NCBI GenBank assembly: GCA_004556345.1
Contig: SFHQ01000007.1
Span: forward strand, 1 to 56,605
DNA: 56,605 nucleotides
Direction of reading: 5' to 3'
Source: Clostridiales bacterium
GTDB lineage: Bacteria > Bacillota > Clostridia > Oscillospirales > Oscillospiraceae
Shown here: positions 38,069 to 46,278 of the stretch, piece by piece
Layout of the letters: each line of letters opens with the position of its first letter
How positions within the stretch are numbered: the stretch's first letter is position 1
Notes under the pieces: model-generated
Seen by the model: the letters and a program-made list of their open reading frames with translations, nothing else
Database searches by the model: none
Told to the model about the DNA's origin: nothing
Position numbers and translations under genes: made by a program

Positions 38069-39248
38069 CGTCGTCGAAGTCGTCTGCGCTGATGTCGATC
38101 AGCTTTGCGGCGGTGGGGCCTGCTTTGCGGGAGACAGCGGGAGCATCCTCTGCCGGGGTGGGCTCTGCTGCGGGCTGGGGGGCGCGCCCGGCAGCGCGGG
38201 CGGCGGCCTGGGCCTGGCTGGACATGAGCTGGAAGGAGTTCTTGCGGATCTCCTCCTCCACATGGGCGCAGATGTCCGGGTGGTCTTTCAGGTATTGCTT
38301 GGCGGCGTCCTTGCCCTGGCCGATGCGCTCATCGCCCATGGAGAACCAGGAGCCGCTCTTGTGGATGATGTCCAGCTTCACAGCCAGGTCCACCAGCTCC
38401 CCGTACTTGGAGATGCCCTCGCCGTACATGATGTCGAACTCGGCCTCCCGGAAGGGGGGCGCGACCTTGTTCTTGACGATCTTGGCGCGGGTGCGGTTGC
38501 CGATGACCTCGCTGCCGTCCTTGATGGCCTCGATGCGGCGGACCTCCATGCGGACGGAGGAGTAGAACTTCAGGGCACGGCCGCCGGTGGTGACCTCAGG
38601 GTTGCCGTAGACCACGCCGACCTTTTCCCGCAGCTGGTTGATGAAGATGACCACGCAGTGGGTCTTGGAGATGGACCCGGCCAGCTTCCGCAGGGCCTGG
38701 CTCATCAGGCGGGCCAGCAGGCCCACGTGGGCGTCGCCCATGTCGCCCTCGATCTCGGCGCGGGGGACCAGGGCGGCCACGGAGTCCACGACGATCACGT
38801 CCAGGGCGCCGGAGCGGACCAGGGCTTCGCAGATCTCCAAACCCTGCTCGCCGGTGTCCGGCTGGGAGATGAGCATGTTGTCGATGTCCACCCCCAGGGC
38901 GCGGGCGTAGGTGGGGTCCAGGGCATGCTCGGCGTCGATGAAGGCGACCTCGCCGCCCTGCTTCTGGGCCTCTGCCACGATGTGCAGGGCCAGGGTGGTC
39001 TTGCCGGAGGATTCCGGGCCGTAAATTTCGATGATCCGGCCGCGGGGTACGCCGCCGATGCCCAAGGCCAGGTCCAGAGCCAGGGAGCCGGTGGGGATGC
39101 TCTCGACCTTCACGTTGGGGTTGGCCCCCAGGCGCATGATGGCACCCTTGCCGTAGGCCTTTTCGATCTGGGCCATGGCGGTCTCCAGCGCCTTCTTTTT
39201 GTCAGAGGCGGGCGCGGCGGCCTCAAGAGGTTTCTTTTTTTCTGCCAT
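38058..39248 (-). CDS. recA: recombinase RecA
   Basis: A 396-residue RecA for homologous recombination and the SOS response. Walker A is GPESSGKTT; EVAFIDAEHALDP, the L1/L2 loops (GDAHVGLLARLMSQALRK, VVIFINQLREKVGVVYGNPE) and the acidic C-terminus DDFDDDED are all present. I placed the start at 39248 (MAEKKKPLE); a longer reading would run into prmC. It carries a Pro/Ala-rich linker near residues 350-385, longer than in E. coli. No LexA-like box is evident directly upstream because it lies inside an operon. Confidence 0.96.
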   Translation of the reverse strand: MAEKKKPLEAAAPASDKKKALETAMAQIEKAYGKGAIMRLGANPNVKVESIPTGSLALDLALGIGGVPRGRIIEIYGPESSGKTTLALHIVAEAQKQGGEVAFIDAEHALDPTYARALGVDIDNMLISQPDTGEQGLEICEALVRSGALDVIVVDSVAALVPRAEIEGDMGDAHVGLLARLMSQALRKLAGSISKTHCVVIFINQLREKVGVVYGNPEVTTGGRALKFYSSVRMEVRRIEAIKDGSEVIGNRTRAKIVKNKVAPPFREAEFDIMYGEGISKYGELVDLAVKLDIIHKSGSWFSMGDERIGQGKDAAKQYLKDHPDICAHVEEEIRKNSFQLMSSQAQAAARAAGRAPQPAAEPTPAEDAPAVSRKAGPTAAKLIDISADDFDDDED

Positions 39249-39255
39249 GTGTTTG

Positions 39256-40161
39256 TTATCCTTCCTCCGGGTCGGCGTCTGGCTCTGGGTGCTCGAAGGG
39301 CCGCTGGCCCTCGACCACCCGGTCGATGCCGCCGGTGTCGCGGGTGATTCGGATGTTTTCATAGCCGGCATTGACCAGCATCCAGGCCACGTCCTCGGAC
39401 TGGCCGACGCCCACCTCGTAGAGCAGATGCCCGCCGGGCTTCAGGGCGGGCTTCCAGAGGGTGGTCACGGCCCGGTAGAAGTCCAGGCCGTCGCTGCCGC
39501 CGTCCAGGGCCAGCATGGGCTCGTAATCCTTGACGGAGCGGTCCAGGGCCGGCAGGTCCCCGGTGGGGATGTAAGGGGGGTTGCAGACCAGCGCGTCAAA
39601 CTGCCCCAGGGTGTGGCTGGGGGGTTGGAGGGCGTCGCCCTTTAAGTAGACGGCCCGGCCCGTGAGCTTGTGGCGGCGGATGTTCCGCTTGCACAGGTCC
39701 AGGGCTCCGTCGGACAGGTCCACCAGGATGGCGCGGGTGTTTTTCAGCGTGGCGGCGATGGAAAGCCCCACGCAGCCCGTCCCGGCGCACAGGTCCAGCA
39801 TGCGGGTGTGGCCGGGGTGTTCTTTCAGGCGGCTGATGGCCAGCTGGGCCAGCATCTCCGTGTCCACTCTGGGGATGAGGGCGGCCGGATTGACGAAGAA
39901 CCGCAGGCCCATGAAGTCCCACTCGCCGATGATGTAGGCGATGGGTTCCCCTGCCAGACGCCGGTCCATGTACTTCTCGATGGTTTCAGCGATGGCGTCG
40001 GTGGTGTACAGGGAAAAGTCCCGGTAGAGCTGCTCCGGGGTCTTGCTGGCGGCGGCGCAGATGAGGTCCTGGGCCTCCAGCTTGTTGGCTTCGTCGTCCA
40101 CGCCGGCGGCCCGCAGGGCCGCCCGCGCAGCGTGCATCAAATCATGATAGGTGATGGTCAC
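39256..40161 (-). CDS. prmC: release factor glutamine methyltransferase
   Basis: A 301-residue SAM-dependent enzyme that methylates the GGQ glutamine of RF1 and RF2. An N-terminal helical domain precedes IPRVDTEML, the SAM motif LDLCAGTGCVGLSIA, and the catalytic CNPPYIPTGDL. It lies between the DUF1385 gene and recA, on the same transcript. In many Firmicutes prmC neighbours prfA; prfA is not in this window. Confidence 0.93.
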   Translation of the reverse strand: MTITYHDLMHAARAALRAAGVDDEANKLEAQDLICAAASKTPEQLYRDFSLYTTDAIAETIEKYMDRRLAGEPIAYIIGEWDFMGLRFFVNPAALIPRVDTEMLAQLAISRLKEHPGHTRMLDLCAGTGCVGLSIAATLKNTRAILVDLSDGALDLCKRNIRRHKLTGRAVYLKGDALQPPSHTLGQFDALVCNPPYIPTGDLPALDRSVKDYEPMLALDGGSDGLDFYRAVTTLWKPALKPGGHLLYEVGVGQSEDVAWMLVNAGYENIRITRDTGGIDRVVEGQRPFEHPEPDADPEEG

Positions 40162-40206
40162 ACCGTTCCCCCCAATCAGAAATCAAATAGGTATTACAGC
40201 CTGGGA

Positions 40207-41220
40207 TCACCAGGCATCGGCCCCCTTCTCCTGGGGCAGGACCAGCTTCAGGGCGTGGATCGCCACCTCCAGCATGGAGTCGTCCGGCTCGAAGGTCGTG
40301 AAGTTCTGCATCCAAAGGCCGGGTGCGGCCAGGATCTTCGTAAACCAGTTGTCGTGGGCCCCTACGAAATGGTTGATCTCATAGGTCACGCCCACCACCA
40401 CGGGCACCAGGGCCAGGTGCAGCAGGATGCGCACCAGAGGGTTCGTCGCGACGTCCCGGACGCCCGGCAGGGCGAAGACCACGCAGGAGGCCAAGATCGC
40501 CACGGCGATGACCACGAAGAGAAAGCTGGTGCCGCAGCGGGGATGGTGCCGGGGCATGGCGCGGGCGTTCTCTACGGTGAGGTCCAGGCCGCGCTCATAG
40601 CAGAAGATGGTCTTGTGCTCCGCGCCGTGGTACTGAAAGGTCCTGTGGATGTCTTTCATTTTGGAGCAGAGATAGAGGTAGAGGAAGAAGATGACGAGCT
40701 TCACCACGCCCTCCAGCAGGTTTCGCACCCACATGGGGGCGTCGGGGAAAAAGTGGAGCAGGGCGGAGGTGGCCAGGGTGGGCAGGACGATGAACAGGGC
40801 CACGGCAAAGACCAGGCCTGCCAGCATGGCCACGCCGGTGATCCAGTTGGTCAGGGCCTTTTCGCCAAAGCGGGTCTCGACCCAGGTCTCGAACTTGCTT
40901 TTGGATTCTTCCTCGTCTTCGGGGTAAAACTCCGCCGACCAGGACAGGGCCTTGATGCCCACGACCAGGGAGCCGACGAAGCTGACGATCCCGCGGAGAA
41001 AGGGGATGCCCAAGATGGGGTAGTTTTCTTTGGTGAACGTGCGGGTCTGTTCCTGAACTTCTAAGCCGCCGTTTTGGTTGCGCACCACGATGGCCTGCTT
41101 CTCCGGGCCGCGCATGAGGATGCCCTCGATGAGGGCCTGGCCGCCGATGGTGGTGCGGAAGCTGCCCTCCTTGGGGGCGGGGCAGCTGGTTGGTTGCGTT
41201 TGATTTGACTGATTTGGCAT
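40207..41220 (-). CDS. DUF1385 membrane protein (YqhQ-like)
   Basis: A 337-residue integral membrane protein of the DUF1385 family, present in many Firmicutes and of unknown function. Conserved parts are IGGQALIEGILMRGPEKQAI near the N-terminus, the central FQYHGAEHKTIFCYE and RHHPRCGTSFLF, and four or five hydrophobic helices. The His/Glu/Cys pattern of HGAEHK suggests metal binding, which is inference. I placed the start at 41220, after AGGAGAAACT. It is the first gene of the six-gene recA operon. Confidence 0.85.
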   Translation of the reverse strand: MPNQSNQTQPTSCPAPKEGSFRTTIGGQALIEGILMRGPEKQAIVVRNQNGGLEVQEQTRTFTKENYPILGIPFLRGIVSFVGSLVVGIKALSWSAEFYPEDEEESKSKFETWVETRFGEKALTNWITGVAMLAGLVFAVALFIVLPTLATSALLHFFPDAPMWVRNLLEGVVKLVIFFLYLYLCSKMKDIHRTFQYHGAEHKTIFCYERGLDLTVENARAMPRHHPRCGTSFLFVVIAVAILASCVVFALPGVRDVATNPLVRILLHLALVPVVVGVTYEINHFVGAHDNWFTKILAAPGLWMQNFTTFEPDDSMLEVAIHALKLVLPQEKGADAW

Positions 41221-41269
41221 AGTTTCTCCTAACGATCTGAAAACGTGGGAGAGCGGTGCTGCTGGGGCG

Positions 41270-41298
41270 ATTGTAGCAGACCCCAGGGGAAATTGCAA
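41270..41298 (-). promoter_or_regulatory. promoter of the DUF1385-prmC-recA operon
   Basis: TTGCAA (41293-41298), 17-base spacer and TACAAT (41270-41275) on the minus strand, about 50 bases upstream of the first gene. Confidence 0.7.
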
Positions 41299-41322
41299 GG
41301 CTCAGGGGGAATTTTCTCGAAC

Positions 41323-42834
41323 TTATGTTCCAGTGGGCAGACGGATCTCCACGAGGCAACCGCCGGCCTCGTCGTCGGCGTTGGAGATGGTCAGCTCGCC
41401 GTTGTGGCGGGAGATGATCTCCTCACATACAGCCAGGCCGATGCCGCTGCCCCGTGCGGTAGAACTGCCCTTATAGAACTTATATTTGACGTTGGGCAGC
41501 TCGTCGGGGGGGATGCCGGGGCCGTAGTCCCGGACGGTGATGACAACGTCGCCGTCGTCCGGGTAGATGGCGGTGTCGATGCGCTTGCCGGCCCCGCCGT
41601 GCTTGGCGGCGTTGTCCAGGAGATTGCAGAAGACCTGGCGCAGGCGGTCGGGGTCGCCGGGGATGGGGGCGAACTCCTCTTCGCAGTCGGTGTGGTAGAC
41701 GGCGATGCCTTCGGCAGCCAGGAACTCATGGTAGGTGTAGACGGCGTCCTCCAGCTCAGCCTTGATATCCATCGGTTCGATGGAGAGGGTGAAGCGGCCG
41801 TCCTCGATGCGGGAGAACTCCAGCAGCTCTTCTACCATGCCGGACAGACGCCGGGCCTCGCTGGCGATAATGCTCATGCCCTTGCGCACGTCGCCTTCGT
41901 CGCGGGCCTCGCCGCTCATAATGGTCTCGGCCCAGCCGGTGATGGCGGTGAGGGGGGTGCGCAGCTCATGGGAGACGGAGGAGATAAACTCCTGCTTCAT
42001 GCTCTCGGCCTGCTTGATGCGCAGGGACATGTCGTTGATGGCGTCGGTGAGGTCGCCGACCTCGTCGTCAAACTTCTTTTCCACTTGGATGCCGTAGCTG
42101 CCCCCGGCGATGCGGCGGGCGATGCCGGTGATGTTTTTCACCGGGCCGACGATGGAGCGGACGAAGTAGATGTTGGACAGATAGACCAGGATCAAAATGC
42201 TGACGGACAGAATGACGGCAATGAGCGTCAGGATGATGACCTGGCGATCGACCAGGCGCATGGACGTGACGTAGCGCAGGATGCCCACCAGCTTGCCGTT
42301 ATACAGCAGGGGCGCGGAGACGGCGGTGACGCGCTCCCCGGTCTGGGGGGAGACGCCCCGCCAGGCGGAGATGGTCTGGGTGTGCCGGAGCTGGTTGATG
42401 TCCCCGGTGCCGGGCACGGAGCCGGAAATGGTCAGGCCGTTGGAGGAATAGATGACGGTCCCCTCCGGGTCCAGGTATTGCAGCTCCAGGCGGGTGCCGT
42501 CCTGGAAGGAGCTGACGTAATCCTGAGCGGCGGAGAGATAGTCGCCGTCGGCGCTGTTGTAGTTGCTGCTGGTGCTGCTGAAATAGTTGACGGCGGTGCG
42601 GGCCTTGCTCTCCATGTCGGAGAGGATGCTGCTGTCGTAATAGTTTTTGACGATGAGGCCAAAGACGATGACGACCACCGCCAGGACCATGACGAGGAAG
42701 CTCACGCTGTTCATGAGCCACCGCTGGCGGATGCCCCGGACGCGGGTCAGACGGGAAAGGTGCACCTGGAACCAGCCGGGCAGGCGGCGCAGCCAGGTCA
42801 GCAGACGGGAGACGCAGGTTTGGAGTTTTTCCAT
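41323..42834 (-). CDS. sensor histidine kinase
   Basis: A 503-residue membrane kinase. Transmembrane helices lie at about 44-63 and 199-220, enclosing a 135-residue extracellular sensor. A HAMP domain follows (225-275). The phospho-acceptor is His289 in SSVSHELRTPLTA. The ATPase domain has NLLDNAAKHG, DYGPGIPP and GSGIGLAVCEEI. It resembles PhoR/WalK-type kinases. It starts seven bases after the response regulator gene. The signal cannot be inferred; the neighbouring lipoprotein gene suggests envelope sensing. Confidence 0.9.
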   Translation of the reverse strand: MEKLQTCVSRLLTWLRRLPGWFQVHLSRLTRVRGIRQRWLMNSVSFLVMVLAVVVIVFGLIVKNYYDSSILSDMESKARTAVNYFSSTSSNYNSADGDYLSAAQDYVSSFQDGTRLELQYLDPEGTVIYSSNGLTISGSVPGTGDINQLRHTQTISAWRGVSPQTGERVTAVSAPLLYNGKLVGILRYVTSMRLVDRQVIILTLIAVILSVSILILVYLSNIYFVRSIVGPVKNITGIARRIAGGSYGIQVEKKFDDEVGDLTDAINDMSLRIKQAESMKQEFISSVSHELRTPLTAITGWAETIMSGEARDEGDVRKGMSIIASEARRLSGMVEELLEFSRIEDGRFTLSIEPMDIKAELEDAVYTYHEFLAAEGIAVYHTDCEEEFAPIPGDPDRLRQVFCNLLDNAAKHGGAGKRIDTAIYPDDGDVVITVRDYGPGIPPDELPNVKYKFYKGSSTARGSGIGLAVCEEIISRHNGELTISNADDEAGGCLVEIRLPTGT

Positions 42835-42841
42835 GCGGCGC

Positions 42842-43525
42842 TCACACTTCCCACTTGTAGCCGTAGCCCCAGATGGTGGTGATGAAGGTGGGACTGGTGG
42901 GCTCGTCCTCGATCTTCACCCGCAGGCGGCGGATGTTTACGTCTACGATCTTCAGCTCGCCGAGATAGCCCTCGCCCCAGACCATGTGCAGGATCTCTTC
43001 CCGTGCCAAGGCTTTGCCGGGGTTTTCCATGAAGAGCTTGATGATGGCATACTCCACCTGGGTGAGCTTGATGCGCTGGCCGTGCTTTTCCAGGCTGCGG
43101 CGGCGGGTGTTGAGGACGAAGGGGGGCTGGCTGATGACGCCGTCGTCGCTGACGTCGCCGCCGATGCGGCGGTAGAGGGCGTCGATGCGGGCGGTGAGCT
43201 CTGCGGGGGAGAAGGGCTTGGTGACGTAGTCGTCGGCCCCGGTCATAAAGCCGGTGACCTTGTCCATCTCCTGGGTGCGGGCGGTGAGCATGATGATGCC
43301 GATCTTCGAGTTGCCCGCCCGGATGCGGCGGCAGACCTCGAAGCCGTCCATATCCGGCAGCATGATGTCCAGCAGGGCCACACCCACGTCGGGGTTCAGG
43401 CGCAGCTGCTCCAGGGCCTCCTCCCCGGAGCCGGCCTCGATGGTCTCGTACCCGGCGCGGTTGAGGTTGATGACCACAAAGCTGCGGATGTTCGCTTCAT
43501 CCTCCAGGACTAAAATTTTCTTCAT
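42842..43525 (-). CDS. OmpR-family response regulator
   Basis: A 227-residue regulator. The receiver domain has the acidic pair near residue 9 (LEDE), phospho-acceptor Asp53 in VALLDIMLPDMDG, and Lys in TKPF. A winged-helix DNA-binding domain fills the C-terminus (LTQVEYAIIKLFMENPGKAL, VDVNIRRLRVKIEDE, WGYGYKWE). It pairs with the downstream kinase and probably controls the upstream lipoprotein gene as well. Upstream, CACG(TGGTAC)CGTG near 43566-43579 is a possible operator. Confidence 0.93.
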   Translation of the reverse strand: MKKILVLEDEANIRSFVVINLNRAGYETIEAGSGEEALEQLRLNPDVGVALLDIMLPDMDGFEVCRRIRAGNSKIGIIMLTARTQEMDKVTGFMTGADDYVTKPFSPAELTARIDALYRRIGGDVSDDGVISQPPFVLNTRRRSLEKHGQRIKLTQVEYAIIKLFMENPGKALAREEILHMVWGEGYLGELKIVDVNIRRLRVKIEDEPTSPTFITTIWGYGYKWEV

Positions 43526-43584
43526 AATGTCCTCCCAAAAACCTACTAGATATACGATAGTTCACGGTACCACGTGGAAAAAGT

Positions 43585-44940
43585 TTATTGATTGGTGTTC
43601 CACCCGGCTTGGTCGGCGTGGAACAGGGCCTTGAGGCTTTCCTGATTCAGGCCGCAGTCCCAGCTGCTGGTGAGGAACTCACCGGTGCAGATGGTGCTGT
43701 TGGTGCTGGACAGGAGGAAGCGCCCGCCCTGCTGGGCCTGGCGGGAGCGGTCGCTGCCGGTCAGGCAGGTGATCTGCAGGAACGGCTCGGCCTCGGTGGC
43801 CGGTTCGTCGCCTGTTGCTTCCTGATCGACCCCGCGGGCAAAGGTCACGGTGCAGACGCCGATGGTGGCGCTCTCCTGGCGGCGCATGGAGAATTTGCCC
43901 GTCCAGTCTGACGGGATCTCTAAGTACCAGCTGTCGCCGCTGTGATAGGTGATCTTGGTGACGGTCCGGGTGCCGTCAGGCGCATAGGCCACCCAGCGCA
44001 GCCACCAAAACGTGGCCTGGGAACTGTCCCCAAAGGAGGGGACGGCTACGGAAACAGGGACTTCTAGGGCACCGTCTCCGTTGATGTCGGTGGGTTCTAC
44101 CCCGGCGGCGTAGTGGTAGACGTCTTTGCTCTGGTGGGTCTCCGGGTTCAGGGCGATGTTTTTCAGGTCGTGGCCCTGGCTGAGGCAGAAGACATCTGTA
44201 ATGAGAACGTCTTTTTTGTAAAACGACGTGACGAACAGGGCCGGGGTGCCGTCAGAGAGCTGGCCGGAGGACCAGGTGTCGATCTCGATGGCACCCTGAG
44301 ACAGGGGGGAGGTGGAGACCAGCTCCATGCGGCCGTCTTGATTGTCATAGTAGTCCAGGCGCAGGGGGGTCTCTCCGGTGGTGGCCGGGGCCAGGATGAT
44401 CTCCTCCTGGTCGTCCCCGTCCAGGTCGGCGGTGAGGCAGCGGCCGCTGTTGGCCTTAAAAATCTCTGTGGGCTGGTCGCCGGTGATGGTGTAGGCGGCC
44501 AGCGTGTGGGTGGCGGCGTTGACCTGCCAGCTGACGAGGATGTCGCCGCCGGCTCCACCCAGGTTGGGGTAGGAGATGAACTCAATGTCGCTGCCCACGC
44601 CCTGGATCTTGGCCAGGACCTGGTAGTCCCCGTGCTCATCCTGCTTGAAGATGACGATGGTCAGGGGGGTGTCGGACGAGGTGTCCCGGAAGAAGGAGAT
44701 GGCCTCCTGCTCGCCGTCGCGGTCGACGTCCACCAACTGGATGGCCTGGCGGTTTTCGCCACTGAGGGGGGCGATGGACTCTGCGTTTCCCTTTTCCTGG
44801 TTGATGCGGGCCTGGAGATTCACATAGGCCTCGGAGGATTTGGGCAGGGCGTACATCTCGTCCACATCGCCGAAAATGCAGCCGGACAGACCCAGCGTAC
44901 ACAGCACGGCCGTCAGGCAGACCAGCAAGCGTTTTCTCAT
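43585..44940 (-). CDS. lipoprotein with FG-GAP/VCBS-like repeats
   Basis: A 451-residue exported lipoprotein. The signal peptide ends in a lipobox (LGLSGC, Cys at about residue 21). Repeated Asp-rich motifs such as VDVDRDGEQEAISFF, ADLDGDDQEEIILAP and DINGDGALEVPVS look like Ca-binding FG-GAP/VCBS repeats of a beta-propeller. The function is unknown. I placed the start at 44940, after GGGAGG, which gives a proper signal peptide. It precedes the response regulator and kinase on the same strand, so it may be a sensory partner or target of that system. Confidence 0.75.
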   Translation of the reverse strand: MRKRLLVCLTAVLCTLGLSGCIFGDVDEMYALPKSSEAYVNLQARINQEKGNAESIAPLSGENRQAIQLVDVDRDGEQEAISFFRDTSSDTPLTIVIFKQDEHGDYQVLAKIQGVGSDIEFISYPNLGGAGGDILVSWQVNAATHTLAAYTITGDQPTEIFKANSGRCLTADLDGDDQEEIILAPATTGETPLRLDYYDNQDGRMELVSTSPLSQGAIEIDTWSSGQLSDGTPALFVTSFYKKDVLITDVFCLSQGHDLKNIALNPETHQSKDVYHYAAGVEPTDINGDGALEVPVSVAVPSFGDSSQATFWWLRWVAYAPDGTRTVTKITYHSGDSWYLEIPSDWTGKFSMRRQESATIGVCTVTFARGVDQEATGDEPATEAEPFLQITCLTGSDRSRQAQQGGRFLLSSTNSTICTGEFLTSSWDCGLNQESLKALFHADQAGWNTNQ

Positions 44941-45065
44941 GGCCGGGGGCCTCCCTTCTGCCCCCGGTCCGACCGCGGCGCGGGGGATACTTTCTAACTC
45001 TATATCATACCACAATTTTAGGCCTTTTCCTATCATTTATTTTTGAATTTCCTGCAAAAAAACGC

Positions 45066-45094
45066 TTGCCAAGCAGGGAAAGGTGTTGTATACT
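45066..45094 (+). promoter_or_regulatory. promoter of tRNA-Leu
   Basis: TTGCCA (45066-45071), 17-base spacer and TATACT (45089-45094), 33 bases upstream of the tRNA. Confidence 0.78.
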
Positions 45095-45126
45095 TAGTAG
45101 CGATTGAGCGTATGCTGAACGAGCAT

Positions 45127-45213
45127 GCCGGTGTGATGGAATTGGTAGACGTAGTGGACTCAAAATCCACCGGTGGCGACACCGTACCGGTTCGAGTCCG
45201 GTCACCGGCACCA
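45127..45213 (+). tRNA. tRNA-Leu (anticodon CAA)
   Basis: Class II tRNA with acceptor GCCGGTG / CACCGGC, anticodon stem-loop GTGGA-CTCAAAA-TCCAC (CAA, reading UUG), a long variable arm (GGTGGCGACACC), T-arm GGTTCGAGTCC, and encoded CCA. Confidence 0.95.
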
Positions 45214-45218
45214 AAATA

Positions 45219-45268
45219 AAAATCCGAACCTGAAATTCTTAACAGAAGATAAGGTTCGGATTTTTTTA
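45219..45268. terminator. bidirectional terminator between tRNA-Leu and dinD
   Basis: Stem AAATCCGAACCT / AGGTTCGGATTT with a 20-base loop, followed by a T run on the plus strand. Because dinD ends at 45266, the same hairpin can serve both directions. Confidence 0.8.
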
Positions 45269-46132
45269 TTCTTCCTCTTTGTCTGGATCGGGCAGTGTTC
45301 CGGATTGAGTGGCTAGTTTTTTCGTTTGCGACTTTACGCGGCGCTCCAGCTTTTTGATGTCTTCGGCGGGTGGAAGTTCTTCTGGCTTGATCCCGCGTTG
45401 CCCGAGCATTTCCCGCACAGAACGGTTGTTTTGAACATGCTCTCTTGTGATTAGAGCCTCACCTTGCAGGTCCTTTTCTTCCGTGTTATAGTTGGTCATT
45501 TCTGCGGCCAGGTTCTTTGCTGCAATAGAAAGAGTAGGCAAAAAGTCCGCTAGAGGACGAGAATCTTTTACCCCCAGACGCACCTTCATTTCTTGCGTTG
45601 TGTAGCCGCCAAAGAGAGCTTGATCTCCCTTAGAGCGAATACGGCCGAACCCAGCATCATCGACACCGCGTTCATAGATATTTTGGGACAAACGTTTTTC
45701 TGACTCCCGAAGTCGGCCGCGTGCTTCCGTTCGCTCAATGAGAGAGATGTGTTCTTCGATCAGCTCTTGCTTCCGTGTTTGTACGGCAAAATAGCTTTGA
45801 GCAAACGCGATTTCTTCCTTTTTGGGGTCCCCATTTTGTGCGATAAGATAGCAGGCGTAGCGTGTCAGCATGTAGTCCCGGACATTTCGCTTTGCGCCGC
45901 TGCCCAAAGTGACCATTTTCGTGACCTCACGAAAATGGTCAGGTACTATGGCACCGCTCCCTTCACAGGACTCCATGGCGCGGGAGATCGCTTTGTCAAA
46001 GTTTTCCCAGCGCTCGTAGCCGAGGAGCGGCATTAGGTCACGAGCATACCAAAACTCGATGTGGGCTTCTTGATTGCTGTGTAGAATGCGGTCGAATTGT
46101 TTTTTGATTTGATAAACTCTATTTTTATCCAT
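45266..46132 (-). CDS. dinD: DNA-damage-inducible protein D (DinD-like)
   Basis: A 288-residue DinD. The N-terminal BRO-like region has IEFWYARDLMPLLGYERWENFDKAI, then a damage-protein stretch YMLTRYACYLIAQNGDPKKEEIAFAQSYFAVQTRKQEL. In E. coli DinD is SOS-induced and inhibits RecA strand exchange. Base composition is clearly more AT-rich, with different codon use, than the GC-rich neighbours. The gene lies right after a tRNA-Leu gene, a usual site for acquired DNA. It is monocistronic with its own promoter. Recent horizontal gain is likely, and DinD genes do travel with defence and mobile cargo. Confidence 0.87.
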   Translation of the reverse strand: MDKNRVYQIKKQFDRILHSNQEAHIEFWYARDLMPLLGYERWENFDKAISRAMESCEGSGAIVPDHFREVTKMVTLGSGAKRNVRDYMLTRYACYLIAQNGDPKKEEIAFAQSYFAVQTRKQELIEEHISLIERTEARGRLRESEKRLSQNIYERGVDDAGFGRIRSKGDQALFGGYTTQEMKVRLGVKDSRPLADFLPTLSIAAKNLAAEMTNYNTEEKDLQGEALITREHVQNNRSVREMLGQRGIKPEELPPAEDIKKLERRVKSQTKKLATQSGTLPDPDKEEE

Positions 46133-46201
46133 GATACCCCTGCTTCCTCAGACCAAAGGTCAGCTGCGCTGATAAATCGCCTCCTGAAGGATTCTACGAT
46201 T

Positions 46202-46230
46202 ATTCTAGCAGAAGCAATCATTGCTTTCAA
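46202..46230 (-). promoter_or_regulatory. dinD promoter with operator-like palindrome
   Basis: TTGAAA (46225-46230), 17-base spacer and TAGAAT (46202-46207) on the minus strand. The spacer and -35 edge contain the perfect palindrome AAGCAAT-C-ATTGCTT (46212-46226). It differs from known LexA boxes, so the repressor is not identified. Confidence 0.65.
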
Positions 46231-46278
46231 GAGAAACCATGTGCTCCAAACAGACTTTTTGCAAGACGGGTCGAAGTG

